Positions 33,394-42,882 of a stretch of 64,000 nt of DNA are shown piece after piece; position 1 is the first letter of the stretch, and each line of letters begins with the position of its first letter. Origin of the DNA: [Clostridium] viride DSM 6836 (lineage in GTDB: Bacteria > Bacillota > Clostridia > Oscillospirales > Oscillospiraceae); the NCBI GenBank assembly GCA_000620945.1, contig JHZO01000005.1:241783-305782 (forward strand), in the 5' to 3' direction. The notes below the pieces were generated by a model that was not told where the DNA came from, did no database searches, and saw nothing but the letters and a program-made list of their open reading frames with translations. Made by a program: the position numbers and the translations under genes.

Positions 33394-33422
33394 ATATTAT
33401 CATGCCATGAAAATGGTGTCAA
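33394..33422 (-). promoter_or_regulatory. Promoter of the T-box-cysE-cysS operon
   Basis: Minus strand: TTGACA, 17 bases, TAATAT. The start is expected near 33387, at the T-box 5' end. The remaining bases to 33557 hold only the start of the divergent GNAT gene's leader. Confidence 0.85.
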
Positions 33423-33557
33423 GAGGGGAGCAAATGAAAAGTCTTCGCAACCCATAATTAGGCCCTTGGGAGATCGAGCCTTGCATCCATCCCTTGCTCA
33501 TGCTATCTTTATAGTAGAAGGCAGAAGGCTCCATCCAGATTCGAAAGGAGAATGCAT

Positions 33558-34010
33558 ATGCTCATTCGACAGGCCCAGGTGCAAGACGCACCGGATTTGT
33601 TCCTCTGTACCGTTCTGGCATTTCGAGAGTACATTCTGCAAATTGATCGTACTCCCGGCCCCATGCTGGAGGACTACTATGAGGCAATCAAGCACCATCC
33701 TACCTTTGTCGCAGAGACAGAAGACGGCATCCATGGCTTTATTCTATTGAAGAATGGGGAAGAGGGGATCATGTGGATTGATGTCCTGGCCACCAATCCC
33801 AAGCAAGCCGGTCAGGGGATTGGTCGCGCCCTGCTCAACTATGCCCAGGAGTATATGATGAGCCTTGATAAGACCGAATGCCGCTTATATACCCACGTAG
33901 CCTATGGCCGTACCCTTTCCATCTACCAACGGCAAGGGTTTTCCATCTATGACCGTGTTCAGGAATATGGCTATGACCGCTACTATCTGAAGAAACTGCT
34001 TTCATCCTAG
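33558..34010 (+). CDS. GNAT family N-acetyltransferase
   Basis: A 150-residue acetyltransferase. The strand-loop-helix for acetyl-CoA reads WIDVLATNPKQAGQGIGRAL, and the C-terminal YGRTLSIYQRQGFSIYDRV is typical of GNAT. The acceptor is unknown. The second of two adjacent ATGs (33558) is used because GAAAGGAG lies 7 bases upstream; the one at 33552 would leave one base. An EamA-type exporter gene follows 28 bases later. Confidence 0.85.
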   Translation: MLIRQAQVQDAPDLFLCTVLAFREYILQIDRTPGPMLEDYYEAIKHHPTFVAETEDGIHGFILLKNGEEGIMWIDVLATNPKQAGQGIGRALLNYAQEYMMSLDKTECRLYTHVAYGRTLSIYQRQGFSIYDRVQEYGYDRYYLKKLLSS

Positions 34011-34038
34011 TAAAAGAGATCAATGAGGTGACACAACC

Positions 34039-34980
34039 GTGCCAACACAGAAAGCCAAGCGAATCTTTTTAGCACTCCTAACCATTGTACTTTGGGCCTC
34101 CGCCTACATTGCGGTTCGCTACGGGGCCGCCGTATTTTCCGTCTATGCCATGACCTTTTTGCGCTTTTTTGCCTCCGCAGTGACGGTGCTCGTGATGATG
34201 CCATTTTACAAGGTGAAGCGACCGGCACTGCGGGATTTGCCTCTCTTTTTCCTTGCGGCACTGGCGGCCTACTCGCTCTATGCCTTTCTCATGACTCTAG
34301 GGGCCCAAACCGTAACGGCTTCCGTCGCCAGCTTTATCACGGCGTTTTCCCCTGTGCTGACCCCGGTGTTTGCGTTGTTGTTTCTCAAGGAGCATATGCG
34401 GCGCTTACAGTGGACGTCGGTGGGCATCGGCTTTCTAGGTGTGCTGATTATGCTCTTTTCGGACGCCAGCTTTTCCATCCAGGGTGGTGTGCTGTGGGTG
34501 CTGCTCTCAGCGACCCTCTTTTCTTTCTATAATATCATTCAGCGGAAACTGCTCAAGCGGTACACGGGCTTTGAAGTCACGGCCTATGCTACCATCATCG
34601 GGGCACTGACCCTTCTGCCTTTCCTGCCAAACGCCGTGCAGGAGGTACGTGTGGCACCAATCCCCGCCAGCTTGGTGGTGGTGCTGCTTGGGGTCATTTC
34701 CGCGGTGGCCTACATCTTCTGGGCCATGGCTCTAAAGCTGGCACACCATACCGCAGAGGTTACCAATTTCATGTTTTTAACCCCGGTACTGACCACCATC
34801 ATGGGCTTTTTCCTCATTGGTGAGTTGCCGCCCATTTCCACCGTGTTTGGAGGAGGGCTTATGCTGCTTGCTCTGGTTCTCACCAATCTGGAACCCAAAA
34901 GGGAGCAAGAGGACGGGAAGATGCAAGCCAGTGAGGAAGAACCCATTGCGTGTCTTGAAGATGTCACAGCGGCTAAATAG
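34039..34980 (+). CDS. EamA/DMT family transporter
   Basis: A 313-residue membrane protein with ten predicted segments in two EamA halves. The first half begins IFLALLTIVLWASAYIAVRY; the second begins GGVLWVLLSATLFSFYNIIQ. Family members export amino acids, purines or drugs. The GTG start at 34039 follows GAGGTGACACAACC. The C-terminal tail of about 25 residues is charged and cytoplasmic. The substrate is unknown. Confidence 0.87.
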   Translation: MPTQKAKRIFLALLTIVLWASAYIAVRYGAAVFSVYAMTFLRFFASAVTVLVMMPFYKVKRPALRDLPLFFLAALAAYSLYAFLMTLGAQTVTASVASFITAFSPVLTPVFALLFLKEHMRRLQWTSVGIGFLGVLIMLFSDASFSIQGGVLWVLLSATLFSFYNIIQRKLLKRYTGFEVTAYATIIGALTLLPFLPNAVQEVRVAPIPASLVVVLLGVISAVAYIFWAMALKLAHHTAEVTNFMFLTPVLTTIMGFFLIGELPPISTVFGGGLMLLALVLTNLEPKREQEDGKMQASEEEPIACLEDVTAAK

Positions 34981-35080
34981 AGCACATGGGACAGGGTGAC
35001 ACACCTATATGCTGTGCCGCAAAGAATGCTTGCGTGACAGAAAGCATAGTTTGCGTTATGATGAGCTAGGAGGTGGTCTT

Positions 35081-35860
35081 ATGAGTACGGTAGCACGGCA
35101 CATCAAAAAACAACGAATTCAGAAAGGCATGACACAGGACAGTTTAGCAGGGCAGCTTTTTGTTACGCGTCAGACGGTATCGAACTGGGAGACTGGGCGC
35201 TCGCAACCAGATATAGATACCTTGGTGCGAATTGCGGAGGTCTTACAGACGGATGTAAGCGTGCTGATTTATGGCCCGACCCAGAAGCCAAACCAAGAGG
35301 GTGCGCTGCGTGGGCTATGTATTTCGGGGGGAATCACGCTTCTGCTCGGCCTTTTCTATATGATTGGAATGCCAATCGCCCGAGATGTAAGTCGTAGACT
35401 ATTTATGTTGACACCGTATCTGCTCTTGCAGACCATAATCGCTCCGATCCTTCTGTTTATGCTAGGTTGGACTCTCTTGCAAGGACTGTTTACTGCTGGT
35501 TTACTCAAACCCTTATCGAAAGGGAGAAAACCGCTTTTTTTTGTTTCCTTTGGAGTTCTTTTGCTAGTATTTCTTCCAATCGTTGCATTCGGCGCAGAAC
35601 AGGTCGTTGTCTTATTTCTAGAACTGCAGTATCATGCAAATCCAGAGCTTTACCCCCAGGGGTTTTCCTATAATGGGGTTTTACCGCGATTGATCTACGA
35701 CTATTGCTACCGTATAGATATTTTAAGGGGAAAAGCACTGATTCTCCTTGTTGCATCTCTGCTTGGCATGGCCTTCTGGCTGAGCAAACCAAGAATAGGT
35801 CCAAAAGAGACGATTCGTAGAAGCATAGCAGATAATATAAATCCTACGCTCGAACAATAA
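35081..35860 (+). CDS. XRE-family HTH regulator with membrane C-terminus
   Basis: A 259-residue protein. A Cro/C1-type helix-turn-helix is at residues 1-65 (MTQDSLAGQLFVTRQTVSNW, ETGRSQPDIDTLVRIAEVL). Then about four membrane segments follow (GITLLLGLFYMIGMPIA, LLLQTIIAPILLFMLGWTLL, LFFVSFGVLLLVFLPIVAFG, GKALILLVASLLGMAFWL). Such HTH-membrane proteins are common, poorly studied regulators in Firmicutes. The ATG at 35081 follows AGGAGGTGG. A GTGACA-N17-TATGAT promoter lies at 35034-35062, and the gene is monocistronic. Confidence 0.82.
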   Translation: MSTVARHIKKQRIQKGMTQDSLAGQLFVTRQTVSNWETGRSQPDIDTLVRIAEVLQTDVSVLIYGPTQKPNQEGALRGLCISGGITLLLGLFYMIGMPIARDVSRRLFMLTPYLLLQTIIAPILLFMLGWTLLQGLFTAGLLKPLSKGRKPLFFVSFGVLLLVFLPIVAFGAEQVVVLFLELQYHANPELYPQGFSYNGVLPRLIYDYCYRIDILRGKALILLVASLLGMAFWLSKPRIGPKETIRRSIADNINPTLEQ

Positions 35861-35903
35861 GAAAATACACTCCCGAGCCCCATAGGCTCGGGAGTGTATT
35901 TTC
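35861..35903. terminator. Bidirectional terminator, 19-bp perfect stem
   Basis: GAAAATACACTCCCGAGCC and GGCTCGGGAGTGTATTTTC with loop CCATA. It separates the HTH-membrane gene and obgE, which converge. Confidence 0.92.
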
Positions 35904-35911
35904 TCAGGCAC

Positions 35912-37189
35912 TCAGCGCCAGTATTCAAATTCCAGGTTATACAGGCTGACCAGTTCGCCGTCCTGAATTCCCATTTCCTCTAAGCGATCAAAGAGACCGG
36001 AGTCCCGCAGCATACGGTCAAACCAGTTACGGGATTCGAAATCGGAGAAGTTGACGTTTGCCATAATCTTTTGCAGCCAAGGGCCGTCGATAATCCACAC
36101 GTCGTCCACATGCTCAATGGAGAGCGGCGCTTGCGTGTCGATCTCGGGGGGACGTTCCACGTAGTTGGCTTCAAAGACGATGGGGGGTGGCAGTTTGGAG
36201 AGCTCCTCGGCTGCCCGCTTCATGAGATCACGAACGCCTTGCTGCGTGGCGGTGGAAAGCTCAAAAAAGTCGTATCCTTTGGCTTCCACGTGCTGGCGAA
36301 AGCGCTCTAACTGCTCTGAGTCTTCCAGAATATCAATCTTGTTGGCAACGACCAACATCCGGCGGGAAGCCAGATCTGGGTTATACTCCTTCAGCTCTGC
36401 GTTAATGGTCTCAAAGTCCTCAATGGGGTCACGCCCCTCGGAGCCGGAGATATCCACCATGTGAATAAGCAGACGGCAGCGGTCAATGTGGCGCAAAAAG
36501 TCATGGCCCAAACCGGCGCCTTCCGCCGCCCCTTCGATGATACCGGGGATGTCCGCCATGACGAAGGAGACGCCTTCGTCCACGTAGACCACTCCCAGAT
36601 TGGGGAAGAGGGTGGTGAAGTGGTAGTTTGCAATCTTGGGTCTCGCCTTCGTGGCCACAGAAAGGAGGGATGATTTGCCCACGTTAGGGAAACCAACCAG
36701 TCCCACATCGGCAAGAAGCTTAAGCTCCAAGGTAACATCGCGGGTCTTGCCCGGAAGTCCTGCCTTTGCAAACATGGGAACTTGACGCGTGGGGGTTGCA
36801 AAGTGCTTGTTGCCCCAACCGCCGTTGCCGCCACGGGCTAAGACAAAGGGGGTGTCATCCGCCATGTCACGGATGATTTCATTGGTCTCCGTATCACGGA
36901 TGACCGTGCCACGGGGTACTTTAATGACCAGAGATTCGCCATCACGGCCGGTGCAGCGTTTACCGCTGCCACTGACACCGTCGTTTGCCACGTACTTGCG
37001 TTTGTAGCGAAAATCCATCAGGGTGGACATATGCTCGTCCACCACTACAATAATGTCGCCGCCGCGTCCGCCGTCACCACCGTCGGGGCCGCCCGCTGCT
37101 ACATACTTTGCGCGGTGAAAGGACACCGCGCCGCCACCACCTGCGCCGGAGCGCACAGTGATGCGTGCTTTATCAATAAAATTGCTCAT
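35912..37189 (-). CDS. obgE: GTPase ObgE/CgtA
   Basis: A 425-residue ribosome-associated GTPase. The Gly-rich Obg domain covers 1-158 (VRSGAGGGGAVSFHRAKYV). The G domain has GFPNVGKSSLLSVATKARP (G1), DIPGIIEGA (G3) and VANKIDIL (G4). The C-terminal OCT domain covers about 345-425. It functions in 50S assembly and stress responses. Position after rplU-prp-rpmA is the conserved order. Confidence 0.97.
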   Translation of the reverse strand: MSNFIDKARITVRSGAGGGGAVSFHRAKYVAAGGPDGGDGGRGGDIIVVVDEHMSTLMDFRYKRKYVANDGVSGSGKRCTGRDGESLVIKVPRGTVIRDTETNEIIRDMADDTPFVLARGGNGGWGNKHFATPTRQVPMFAKAGLPGKTRDVTLELKLLADVGLVGFPNVGKSSLLSVATKARPKIANYHFTTLFPNLGVVYVDEGVSFVMADIPGIIEGAAEGAGLGHDFLRHIDRCRLLIHMVDISGSEGRDPIEDFETINAELKEYNPDLASRRMLVVANKIDILEDSEQLERFRQHVEAKGYDFFELSTATQQGVRDLMKRAAEELSKLPPPIVFEANYVERPPEIDTQAPLSIEHVDDVWIIDGPWLQKIMANVNFSDFESRNWFDRMLRDSGLFDRLEEMGIQDGELVSLYNLEFEYWR

Positions 37190-37222
37190 GGGAGCCTCCT
37201 TTTGTACGGGGGTTACAGAGAG

Positions 37223-37258
37223 GAAAAGCCCCGAACGAGGGATTCGTTCGAGGCTTTC
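37223..37258 (-). terminator. Hairpin between rpmA and obgE
   Basis: AAAGCC-C-CGAACG pairs with CGTTCG-A-GGCTTT. On the minus strand it is followed by TCCTCTCTG, a poor T-tract. It may attenuate obgE relative to the ribosomal genes. Confidence 0.5.
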
Positions 37259-37269
37259 GTGACACTAAA

Positions 37270-37554
37270 TTACTGAGCGTTTTCGACAATGGAGACCTGC
37301 TTACGGTCTTTGCCGAGGCGCTCGAACTTGACCTTGCCGTCTTTCAGAGCGAAGAGAGTATCATCGCTGCCACGGCCCACGTTCACGCCGGGGTGAATAT
37401 GGGTGCCGCGCTGACGGACCAAGATGTTGCCGGCCAGAACGAACTGCCCGTCGGCACGCTTTACGCCCAGTCTCTTCGACTCGGAGTCACGGCCGTTACG
37501 GGTGGAGCCCACGCCCTTTTTATGTGCAAAATATTGAAGTCCGATAGTAAGCAT
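37270..37554 (-). CDS. rpmA: 50S ribosomal protein L27 with cleavable N-terminal extension
   Basis: A 94-residue L27. The first nine residues MLTIGLQYF precede [20 protein letters not shown]. In Firmicutes this extension is removed by the Cys protease Prp at the F-A bond, exposing the N-terminus that reaches the peptidyl-transferase centre. The prp gene is directly upstream, as expected. Confidence 0.97.
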   Translation of the reverse strand: MLTIGLQYFAHKKGVGSTRNGRDSESKRLGVKRADGQFVLAGNILVRQRGTHIHPGVNVGRGSDDTLFALKDGKVKFERLGKDRKQVSIVENAQ

Positions 37555-37557
37555 TAC

Positions 37558-37887
37558 TTACACCTCCATGACTATAATGTTGTCGGGATACTCCTCTGCA
37601 AGCTGAACAAAATGAAGCATCATGGCCGCCAGAAGCGTCTGGCAAAGCTGATCAATGTCATCGGACAGCCCACCGGGGAGTTTTAAGGAGAGAAAGGCAT
37701 CCTCCTCGCGTAGACGAACGGGAGCACCAAGACCAAGAACGTCGTTGATGGCGCATTCGATTAGGCGAACCGCGCTGGTTACGGCAGCGCAGAGAATATC
37801 TTCTCCAGCATCGGCAAGTCCGCTGTGTCCGCTGACGGTAAAGCCAAGGATGCGGTTGCCTTCAGATTCAAATGTGACAGTCGTCAT
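37558..37887 (-). CDS. prp: Ribosomal-processing cysteine protease Prp
   Basis: A 109-residue protein with the catalytic pair in FTVSGHSGLADAGEDILCAA (His of GHSG, Cys of ILCAAVT). It cleaves the L27 N-terminal extension. It lies between rplU and rpmA with gaps of 6 and 3 bases. Confidence 0.94.
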   Translation of the reverse strand: MTTVTFESEGNRILGFTVSGHSGLADAGEDILCAAVTSAVRLIECAINDVLGLGAPVRLREEDAFLSLKLPGGLSDDIDQLCQTLLAAMMLHFVQLAEEYPDNIIVMEV

Positions 37888-37893
37888 AGTACC

Positions 37894-38202
37894 TTAAGCG
37901 TTGATCTTGCCGATCTGCACTTTGGTGTAGGGCTGACGATGACCCTGACGGCGACGGTAACCCTTCTTGGGCTTGTACTTGAAGATCATAACCTTCTTAC
38001 CCCTGCCATTCTTCACTACGGAAGCCTCGACGGTTGCACCTGCAACGGTGGGAGCGCCGATGGTAGCGGTATCGCCCAGGACGGCCAGAACCTTGTCAAA
38101 CACAATGGCAGCGCCAGCCTCAGCCTCCAGCTTTTCAATGAACAGGGTGTCACCCTCAGCAACTCTGTACTGCTTACCGCCGGTTTCAATGATTGCATGC
38201 AT
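37894..38202 (-). CDS. rplU: 50S ribosomal protein L21
   Basis: A 102-residue L21 with [20 protein letters not shown] at the start and [20 protein letters not shown] near the end. It is the first gene of the operon rplU-prp-rpmA-obgE. AAAGAGGTG precedes the ATG. Confidence 0.98.
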   Translation of the reverse strand: MHAIIETGGKQYRVAEGDTLFIEKLEAEAGAAIVFDKVLAVLGDTATIGAPTVAGATVEASVVKNGRGKKVMIFKYKPKKGYRRRQGHRQPYTKVQIGKINA

Positions 38203-38283
38203 GCGTATTGCACCTCTTTCCTTTATTACGGGCTCGCTGTCGGGGGCGGAGACAAACTCACTTAAGACCCATTCAAAGCGGCT
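38203..38283 (-). promoter_or_regulatory. 5' leader of the L21 operon
   Basis: About 80 bases between the promoter and rplU, with GC-rich self-complementary stretches (TCCGCCCCCGACAGCGAGCCCG). Firmicutes often carry an autoregulatory L21 leader here. I can see the position but not confirm the consensus fold by eye. Confidence 0.45.
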
Positions 38284-38288
38284 CTGAA

Positions 38289-38317
38289 ATTATATCAGTC
38301 AAAATTCGATAAGTCAA
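38289..38317 (-). promoter_or_regulatory. Promoter of the rplU operon
   Basis: Minus strand: TTGACT, 17 bases, TATAAT. Confidence 0.88.
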
Positions 38318-38375
38318 GTCCAATCCCGCGAAAAATTCAGTTCTTTTGCTAAGTCTCGAAAGGGAGCAATGGATC

Positions 38376-38891
38376 TTAGCTTACCGAGCGAAAGACATCC
38401 CGATTGACGATGAAATACTCCACGCCCGAGTAGACCGTGGTCAATACGATCACCCAGACGCAAAGGTCGGAGAGTAGGGTGGGGATGGGTAATAGCATTA
38501 GGCAGATGGCAAGCATGGTGGACGCCGTTTTTACCTTGCCCGACCAGCCAGCGGCAATGACGCGTCCTTGGTCCACTGCAACCAAGCGAAGTCCGGTAAC
38601 GGAAAATTCCCGCGTAATGACCAACAGAAGTGCCCAAGCCGGCATCATGCCCACTTCCACAAACCAGACCATGGCCGCAGCGGTTAAGAGTTTGTCGGCC
38701 AAGGGATCCATGAACTTGCCGAAATCCGTAATTTGGTTATAGTGACGGGCCACGTAACCGTCCACAAAATCGGTGATGCTGGCGACGATAAAAACCACCA
38801 GGGCTGCGTAGCGCAGATCGAGATAAAGCAGGACGAGAAAGGCGGGAATCAAGAGAACCCGCAGCATGGTCAGCTTGTTGGCAGTATTCAT
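38376..38891 (-). CDS. pgsA: CDP-diacylglycerol-glycerol-3-phosphate 3-phosphatidyltransferase
   Basis: A 171-residue membrane enzyme of phosphatidylglycerol synthesis. It carries the CDP-alcohol phosphotransferase motif DFVDGYVARHYNQITDFGKF followed by MDPLADK (D-G-x2-A-R-x8-G-x3-D-x3-D). The start is ATG 38891, with GGAGG 7 bases upstream; an in-frame GTG at 38897 is too close to the site. It follows rimO by 2 bases. Confidence 0.95.
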   Translation of the reverse strand: MNTANKLTMLRVLLIPAFLVLLYLDLRYAALVVFIVASITDFVDGYVARHYNQITDFGKFMDPLADKLLTAAAMVWFVEVGMMPAWALLLVITREFSVTGLRLVAVDQGRVIAAGWSGKVKTASTMLAICLMLLPIPTLLSDLCVWVIVLTTVYSGVEYFIVNRDVFRSVS

Positions 38892-38893
38892 GC

Positions 38894-40219
38894 TCACGCC
38901 TCCTCTCGGATGGCAATCAGTTCGCCATCCACCGCTTCGGTGACCCGAACCCGATAGAATTCACCGGGGATCAGGTCTTCCTCTCCTTCAATATAGATAC
39001 AACCATCAATATCCGGCGATTCCGCATAGCTTCTGCCCACATAGCGTCCACTTTCCGGCTCAAATCCCTCGCAAAGGAGCAGGACGCTCTTTCCCACCTG
39101 GGCAGCACAGTAAGCATCCACCACGTCCAGCTGAATTTCGGTGAGAAGCTCCAAGCGGCGTCGCTTCACCTCGTCCTCCACCGGATCGGGGAAGGTATAA
39201 GCGGCGCTGCCTTCCTCCAAAGAGAAGGGGAAAATGCCGGCACGCTCCAAGCGGTACTCCCGCAGAAAGACGCAGAGCTCCTCAAAATCTTCCTCTGTCT
39301 CGCCCGGGAAGCCACAGATTAAACTGGTGCGCAGAACCAGACCCGGAATTTCTCTGCGCAGCTTGGTGAGCAGGGCGCGAATGTCTTCACCAGTTCCCCG
39401 GCGGTTCATGGCTTTCAGGATCTTCGTACTGATGTGCTGAATGGGAAGATCCAAATACTTTACGATTTTCTCTTCCTTGGCAATGAGGGCGATGAGGGCA
39501 TCGTCAATCTCATCGGGGTAGAGATAGTGCAGGCGAATCCAAGCAATGCCCTCCACTTGGCACAGTTCCTGCAGAAGATCCGCCAATCGGCGCCGTCCAT
39601 AGAGGTCAAGGCCATAGCGCGTGATGTCTTGGGCCACAATGATGAGTTCCTTCATGCCACATTCGGCAAGAGAGCGAGCTTCCTCAAGGATGGCCTCCAT
39701 GGGTCGGCTGCGGAATTTACCACGAATGGAGGGAATCATACAGTAGGAGCAACGGTTGTCACAACCCTCCGCAATGCGCAAGTAGGCCCAGTGGTCACTG
39801 GTGGCGACCACACGATCCGTTTCCGGAACGGCGGCATCGATATCCCCAAAGTGATGGGGACGCTTTCCAGCCTCCGTTTCGGCTATGACCTGGGCGATGC
39901 TTTCATATCCACCCGTACCCACAAAGCCGTCCGCTTCGGGGCAAAGGGTCTCAATTTCTTCGCGGTAACGCTGTGCCATACAGCCTGCCACAATCACGCG
40001 ACCCAGACGACCCTCGCGCTTTAGGGTGCAGAGCCGCTCAATCTCATCCAACGCTTCCTGCTTCGCTTCCTGCAAAAAACCGCAGGTGTTCACCACCGCC
40101 AGATCACAGTCCTCTGCTTCTAGGGCAATTTCATGCCCGGCGGCATGGGCTTGCCAGAGCATTTGTTCGCAGTTGACTTGATTTTTGGGACAGCCAAGGG
40201 AAATAAAACCGATTTTCAT
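38894..40219 (-). CDS. rimO: Ribosomal protein S12 methylthiotransferase RimO
   Basis: A 441-residue radical SAM enzyme. The N-terminal UPF0004 domain begins IGFISLGCPKNQVNCEQMLW and has further cysteines in NTCGF and AGCMAQRY (second Fe-S cluster). The radical SAM motif is CDNRCSYCMIPSIRGKFRSR. A C-terminal TRAM domain ends FYRVRVTEAVDGELIA. It methylthiolates an Asp of S12. Confidence 0.97.
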   Translation of the reverse strand: MKIGFISLGCPKNQVNCEQMLWQAHAAGHEIALEAEDCDLAVVNTCGFLQEAKQEALDEIERLCTLKREGRLGRVIVAGCMAQRYREEIETLCPEADGFVGTGGYESIAQVIAETEAGKRPHHFGDIDAAVPETDRVVATSDHWAYLRIAEGCDNRCSYCMIPSIRGKFRSRPMEAILEEARSLAECGMKELIIVAQDITRYGLDLYGRRRLADLLQELCQVEGIAWIRLHYLYPDEIDDALIALIAKEEKIVKYLDLPIQHISTKILKAMNRRGTGEDIRALLTKLRREIPGLVLRTSLICGFPGETEEDFEELCVFLREYRLERAGIFPFSLEEGSAAYTFPDPVEDEVKRRRLELLTEIQLDVVDAYCAAQVGKSVLLLCEGFEPESGRYVGRSYAESPDIDGCIYIEGEEDLIPGEFYRVRVTEAVDGELIAIREEA

Positions 40220-40222
40220 GTA

Positions 40223-40852
40223 TTATACCTCATCATAGTCATCAAGTTCGTCGATTAGCCGGTGACGGCGCAGACCGTCCGAAATATCCGACCAAGAATA
40301 GCCGCGCCGCGCGAGGGCATCGGCGGCGCGTTTGATTGCTTTACGGTCATGGCTTTTCAAGTGACGCTCCAAGTAAGCATCAATGCCGGTATCCGGCTCA
40401 GGCAGAGTCTCCAGTGCCTCATCCCAAAGAGATTTTGGAATGGCATGCCGGTAGAGCTCCTGGCGTATTTTATAAGGACCATAGCCACGGGCACCATAGC
40501 TTCGGACGATCCCCTTGGCCACTTCCAAATCGGACAGCAAGCCGATTCGCTCAGCCCAATCCAGCACGTCCTCGGCGTCTTCCTCCGAAGCCCCCTTCGC
40601 CAGCAACTTTTTTTGAAGTTCTCCCCGTGAGTGTGGGCGAAGGCTCAGGATATTGACGGCGCGCTCTCGTAGCTTCGCCCGAGAGGCCATGCAGGTTAAG
40701 ATTTCTCGCTGTTCGTCCGAAAGCTCCATGCCCACGTGCAGGGCATAGTCCATCATGGCTGCTTCATAGGCACGCAAGGTGCTGCCATCCTCAAGCGTTA
40801 GAATCCAGTAGGTCTTTGGCGGTGCAGGCGACGTGATGTGCTCAATCCGCAT
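40223..40852 (-). CDS. recX: Regulatory protein RecX
   Basis: A 209-residue helical-repeat protein that modulates RecA filaments. The RecX signature is seen in [36 protein letters not shown] and [18 protein letters not shown]. The start is set at ATG 40852 (MRIEHITSP), which overlaps the recA stop by 11 bases and follows GAGGATTTTGAGG. A longer in-frame start would lie well inside recA. Confidence 0.9.
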   Translation of the reverse strand: MRIEHITSPAPPKTYWILTLEDGSTLRAYEAAMMDYALHVGMELSDEQREILTCMASRAKLRERAVNILSLRPHSRGELQKKLLAKGASEEDAEDVLDWAERIGLLSDLEVAKGIVRSYGARGYGPYKIRQELYRHAIPKSLWDEALETLPEPDTGIDAYLERHLKSHDRKAIKRAADALARRGYSWSDISDGLRRHRLIDELDDYDEV

Positions 40853-41963
40853 CCTCAAAATCCTCTGCGGAGACGGTGACTCCGGCACTGGAGTTCTTGG
40901 CGCTGGCAGCGGCCGCTGCACGGGCCGGGTTCTTCATCAGCTGCTCGGAGTTCTCGCGAATGGCCGCTTCCAAGTCTGCAGCCATGTCGGGGTTATCCTG
41001 AATATACTGCTTGGCGGCATCTCGGCCTTGCCCAAGTCGGGTTTCTCCCATGGAGAACCAAGAGCCGCTCTTTTGCACCAGGTCAAGCTTAATGCCAAGG
41101 TCCACCATTTCGCCGACCTTGGAGATGCCTTCTCCGTACATGATATCAAATTCCGCTTCCCGGAAGGGGGGAGCGACTTTGTTCTTGACCACCTTCACAC
41201 GGGTGCGGTTGCCCAGAATTTCAGAGCCATTCTTGATGGCTTCAATCCGGCGAACGTCCAAGCGCACCGAGGAATAGAACTTCAGGGCACGGCCACCGGT
41301 GGTCACCTCGGGGTTTCCATACATCACGCCAACCTTCTCGCGCAGCTGGTTGATGAAAATGACGATGCAGTTGGTCTTAGAAATGGCACCGGCCAGTTTA
41401 CGAAGCGCCTGGCTCATGAGTCGGGCTAAGACACCAACATGGGAGTCGCCCATATCCCCTTCGATTTCCGCACGGGGAACGAGAGCCGCCACTGAGTCCA
41501 CGACGACGACATCCAAGGCGCCCGAGCGAACCAGGGCCTCGGTGATTTCCAGACCTTGCTCACCGGTATCGGGTTGAGAAATCAGCATATTGGAAATGTC
41601 AACCCCTAAAGCCTGGGCATAGATGGGGTCTAAGGCATGCTCGGCATCGATGAAGGCAACTTCACCGCCGCGCTTTTGGGCTTCTGCCACAATGTGAAGG
41701 GCCAGGGTGGTCTTACCCGAGGATTCCGGCCCATAGATTTCAATGATGCGTCCTCGGGGAACGCCGCCGATGCCTAGGGCAAGGTCCAAGGAAAGCGATC
41801 CCGTGGGAATTGCCTCGACCACCACGTTTTGGTTGTCTCCCAAACGCATGATAGAGCCTTTGCCATAGGCTTTTTCAATTTGCGCCATGGCGGTTTCCAG
41901 TGCCTTTTGCCGGTCCGATGCCGGTGCCGCTGTTGGCACCGTGCTCTTTTTCTTATCTGCCAT
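40842..41963 (-). CDS. recA: Recombinase RecA
   Basis: A 373-residue RecA. It shows the Walker A box [15 protein letters not shown], Walker [19 protein letters not shown], loop L2 near [20 protein letters not shown] and a variable acidic C-terminus ending EDFEDAD. GGAGGAAGCGAT precedes the ATG. It is cotranscribed with prmC upstream and recX downstream. No SOS box is visible immediately upstream; the gene appears to depend on the promoter of the DUF1385-prmC unit. Confidence 0.98.
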   Translation of the reverse strand: MADKKKSTVPTAAPASDRQKALETAMAQIEKAYGKGSIMRLGDNQNVVVEAIPTGSLSLDLALGIGGVPRGRIIEIYGPESSGKTTLALHIVAEAQKRGGEVAFIDAEHALDPIYAQALGVDISNMLISQPDTGEQGLEITEALVRSGALDVVVVDSVAALVPRAEIEGDMGDSHVGVLARLMSQALRKLAGAISKTNCIVIFINQLREKVGVMYGNPEVTTGGRALKFYSSVRLDVRRIEAIKNGSEILGNRTRVKVVKNKVAPPFREAEFDIMYGEGISKVGEMVDLGIKLDLVQKSGSWFSMGETRLGQGRDAAKQYIQDNPDMAADLEAAIRENSEQLMKNPARAAAAASAKNSSAGVTVSAEDFEDAD

Positions 41964-41980
41964 ATCGCTTCCTCCGATGC

Positions 41981-42847
41981 TTATTCAAGTGGTACGCAGC
42001 CCTCTACCACGCGGGGAATCCCTGCAGGATCCAGGTGAATTTGAATGTTTTGATACCCGGCTTCCATCATAATGTCCTTCACGGCATCGGCTTGATGGAT
42101 GCCCACTTCAAAAAGAAGGGTGCCGCCTAACCGGAGGCTTCCCAGCCACTGGCTTGCCACAGAGCGGTAAAACTCCAGACCGTCCGGGCCTCCGTCCAGG
42201 GCAAGGTGCGGCTCAAATTCGCGCACCGAAACATCCAGCGTTTTGATGTCTTCCGTTGGAATGTACGGGGGATTGCAGGCGATGACATCAAAGTCCCAAA
42301 GGGTGGAGTCTGGGGGGACTTTGGCATCGCCCTGGAGACAAGCCGCCCGGCCGTTTAACTGATTGCGGCGAATGTTCTGCTTACAGACCTGGATTGCCTC
42401 AGGAGACAGTTCCACCAACACCACCCGGGCAGTTTTGACCTGGGAGGCAACCGCAAGGCCGATGGCTCCGCTGCCGGCACAGAGATCCAGAATACGACCA
42501 CCTTCCCCCGCTGTCTGCATAAGGGCGATGGCCCGCTCTACCAGCACCTCCGTATCGGGACGAGGAATTAAGACATGGGGATTGATGGTGAGGGGGAGGC
42601 CGTAAAATTCCCACTCTCCCACCAGGTAGGCCACCGGTTCGCCCTTCAAACGGCGTGCAAGAAAGTCTTGCAGCCGTTCCTGAATAAAATCCGGAGCGTA
42701 GAGAGACAGATCCCGAAAGAACTGCTCCCGGGATTTGCCCGAGGCGGCGCAGATGAGTTCACGCGCTTCCAGGGAGGCGGCCTCTACGCCCTCATTTCGA
42801 AGGACTTTCCGCAGATCTAAATAGAGGTCATTGTAGGTTGCCGTCAT
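41981..42847 (-). CDS. prmC: Peptide chain release factor N5-glutamine methyltransferase
   Basis: A 288-residue SAM-dependent methyltransferase acting on the GGQ glutamine of RF1/RF2. The SAM site is [18 protein letters not shown], the catalytic motif is [13 protein letters not shown] and the N-terminal helical domain is present. It lies 36 bases after the DUF1385 gene and 17 before recA. Confidence 0.95.
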   Translation of the reverse strand: MTATYNDLYLDLRKVLRNEGVEAASLEARELICAASGKSREQFFRDLSLYAPDFIQERLQDFLARRLKGEPVAYLVGEWEFYGLPLTINPHVLIPRPDTEVLVERAIALMQTAGEGGRILDLCAGSGAIGLAVASQVKTARVVLVELSPEAIQVCKQNIRRNQLNGRAACLQGDAKVPPDSTLWDFDVIACNPPYIPTEDIKTLDVSVREFEPHLALDGGPDGLEFYRSVASQWLGSLRLGGTLLFEVGIHQADAVKDIMMEAGYQNIQIHLDPAGIPRVVEGCVPLE

Positions 42848-42882
42848 GGTGTCACACCTTTATTTCTGTTTATCATGTTCTT

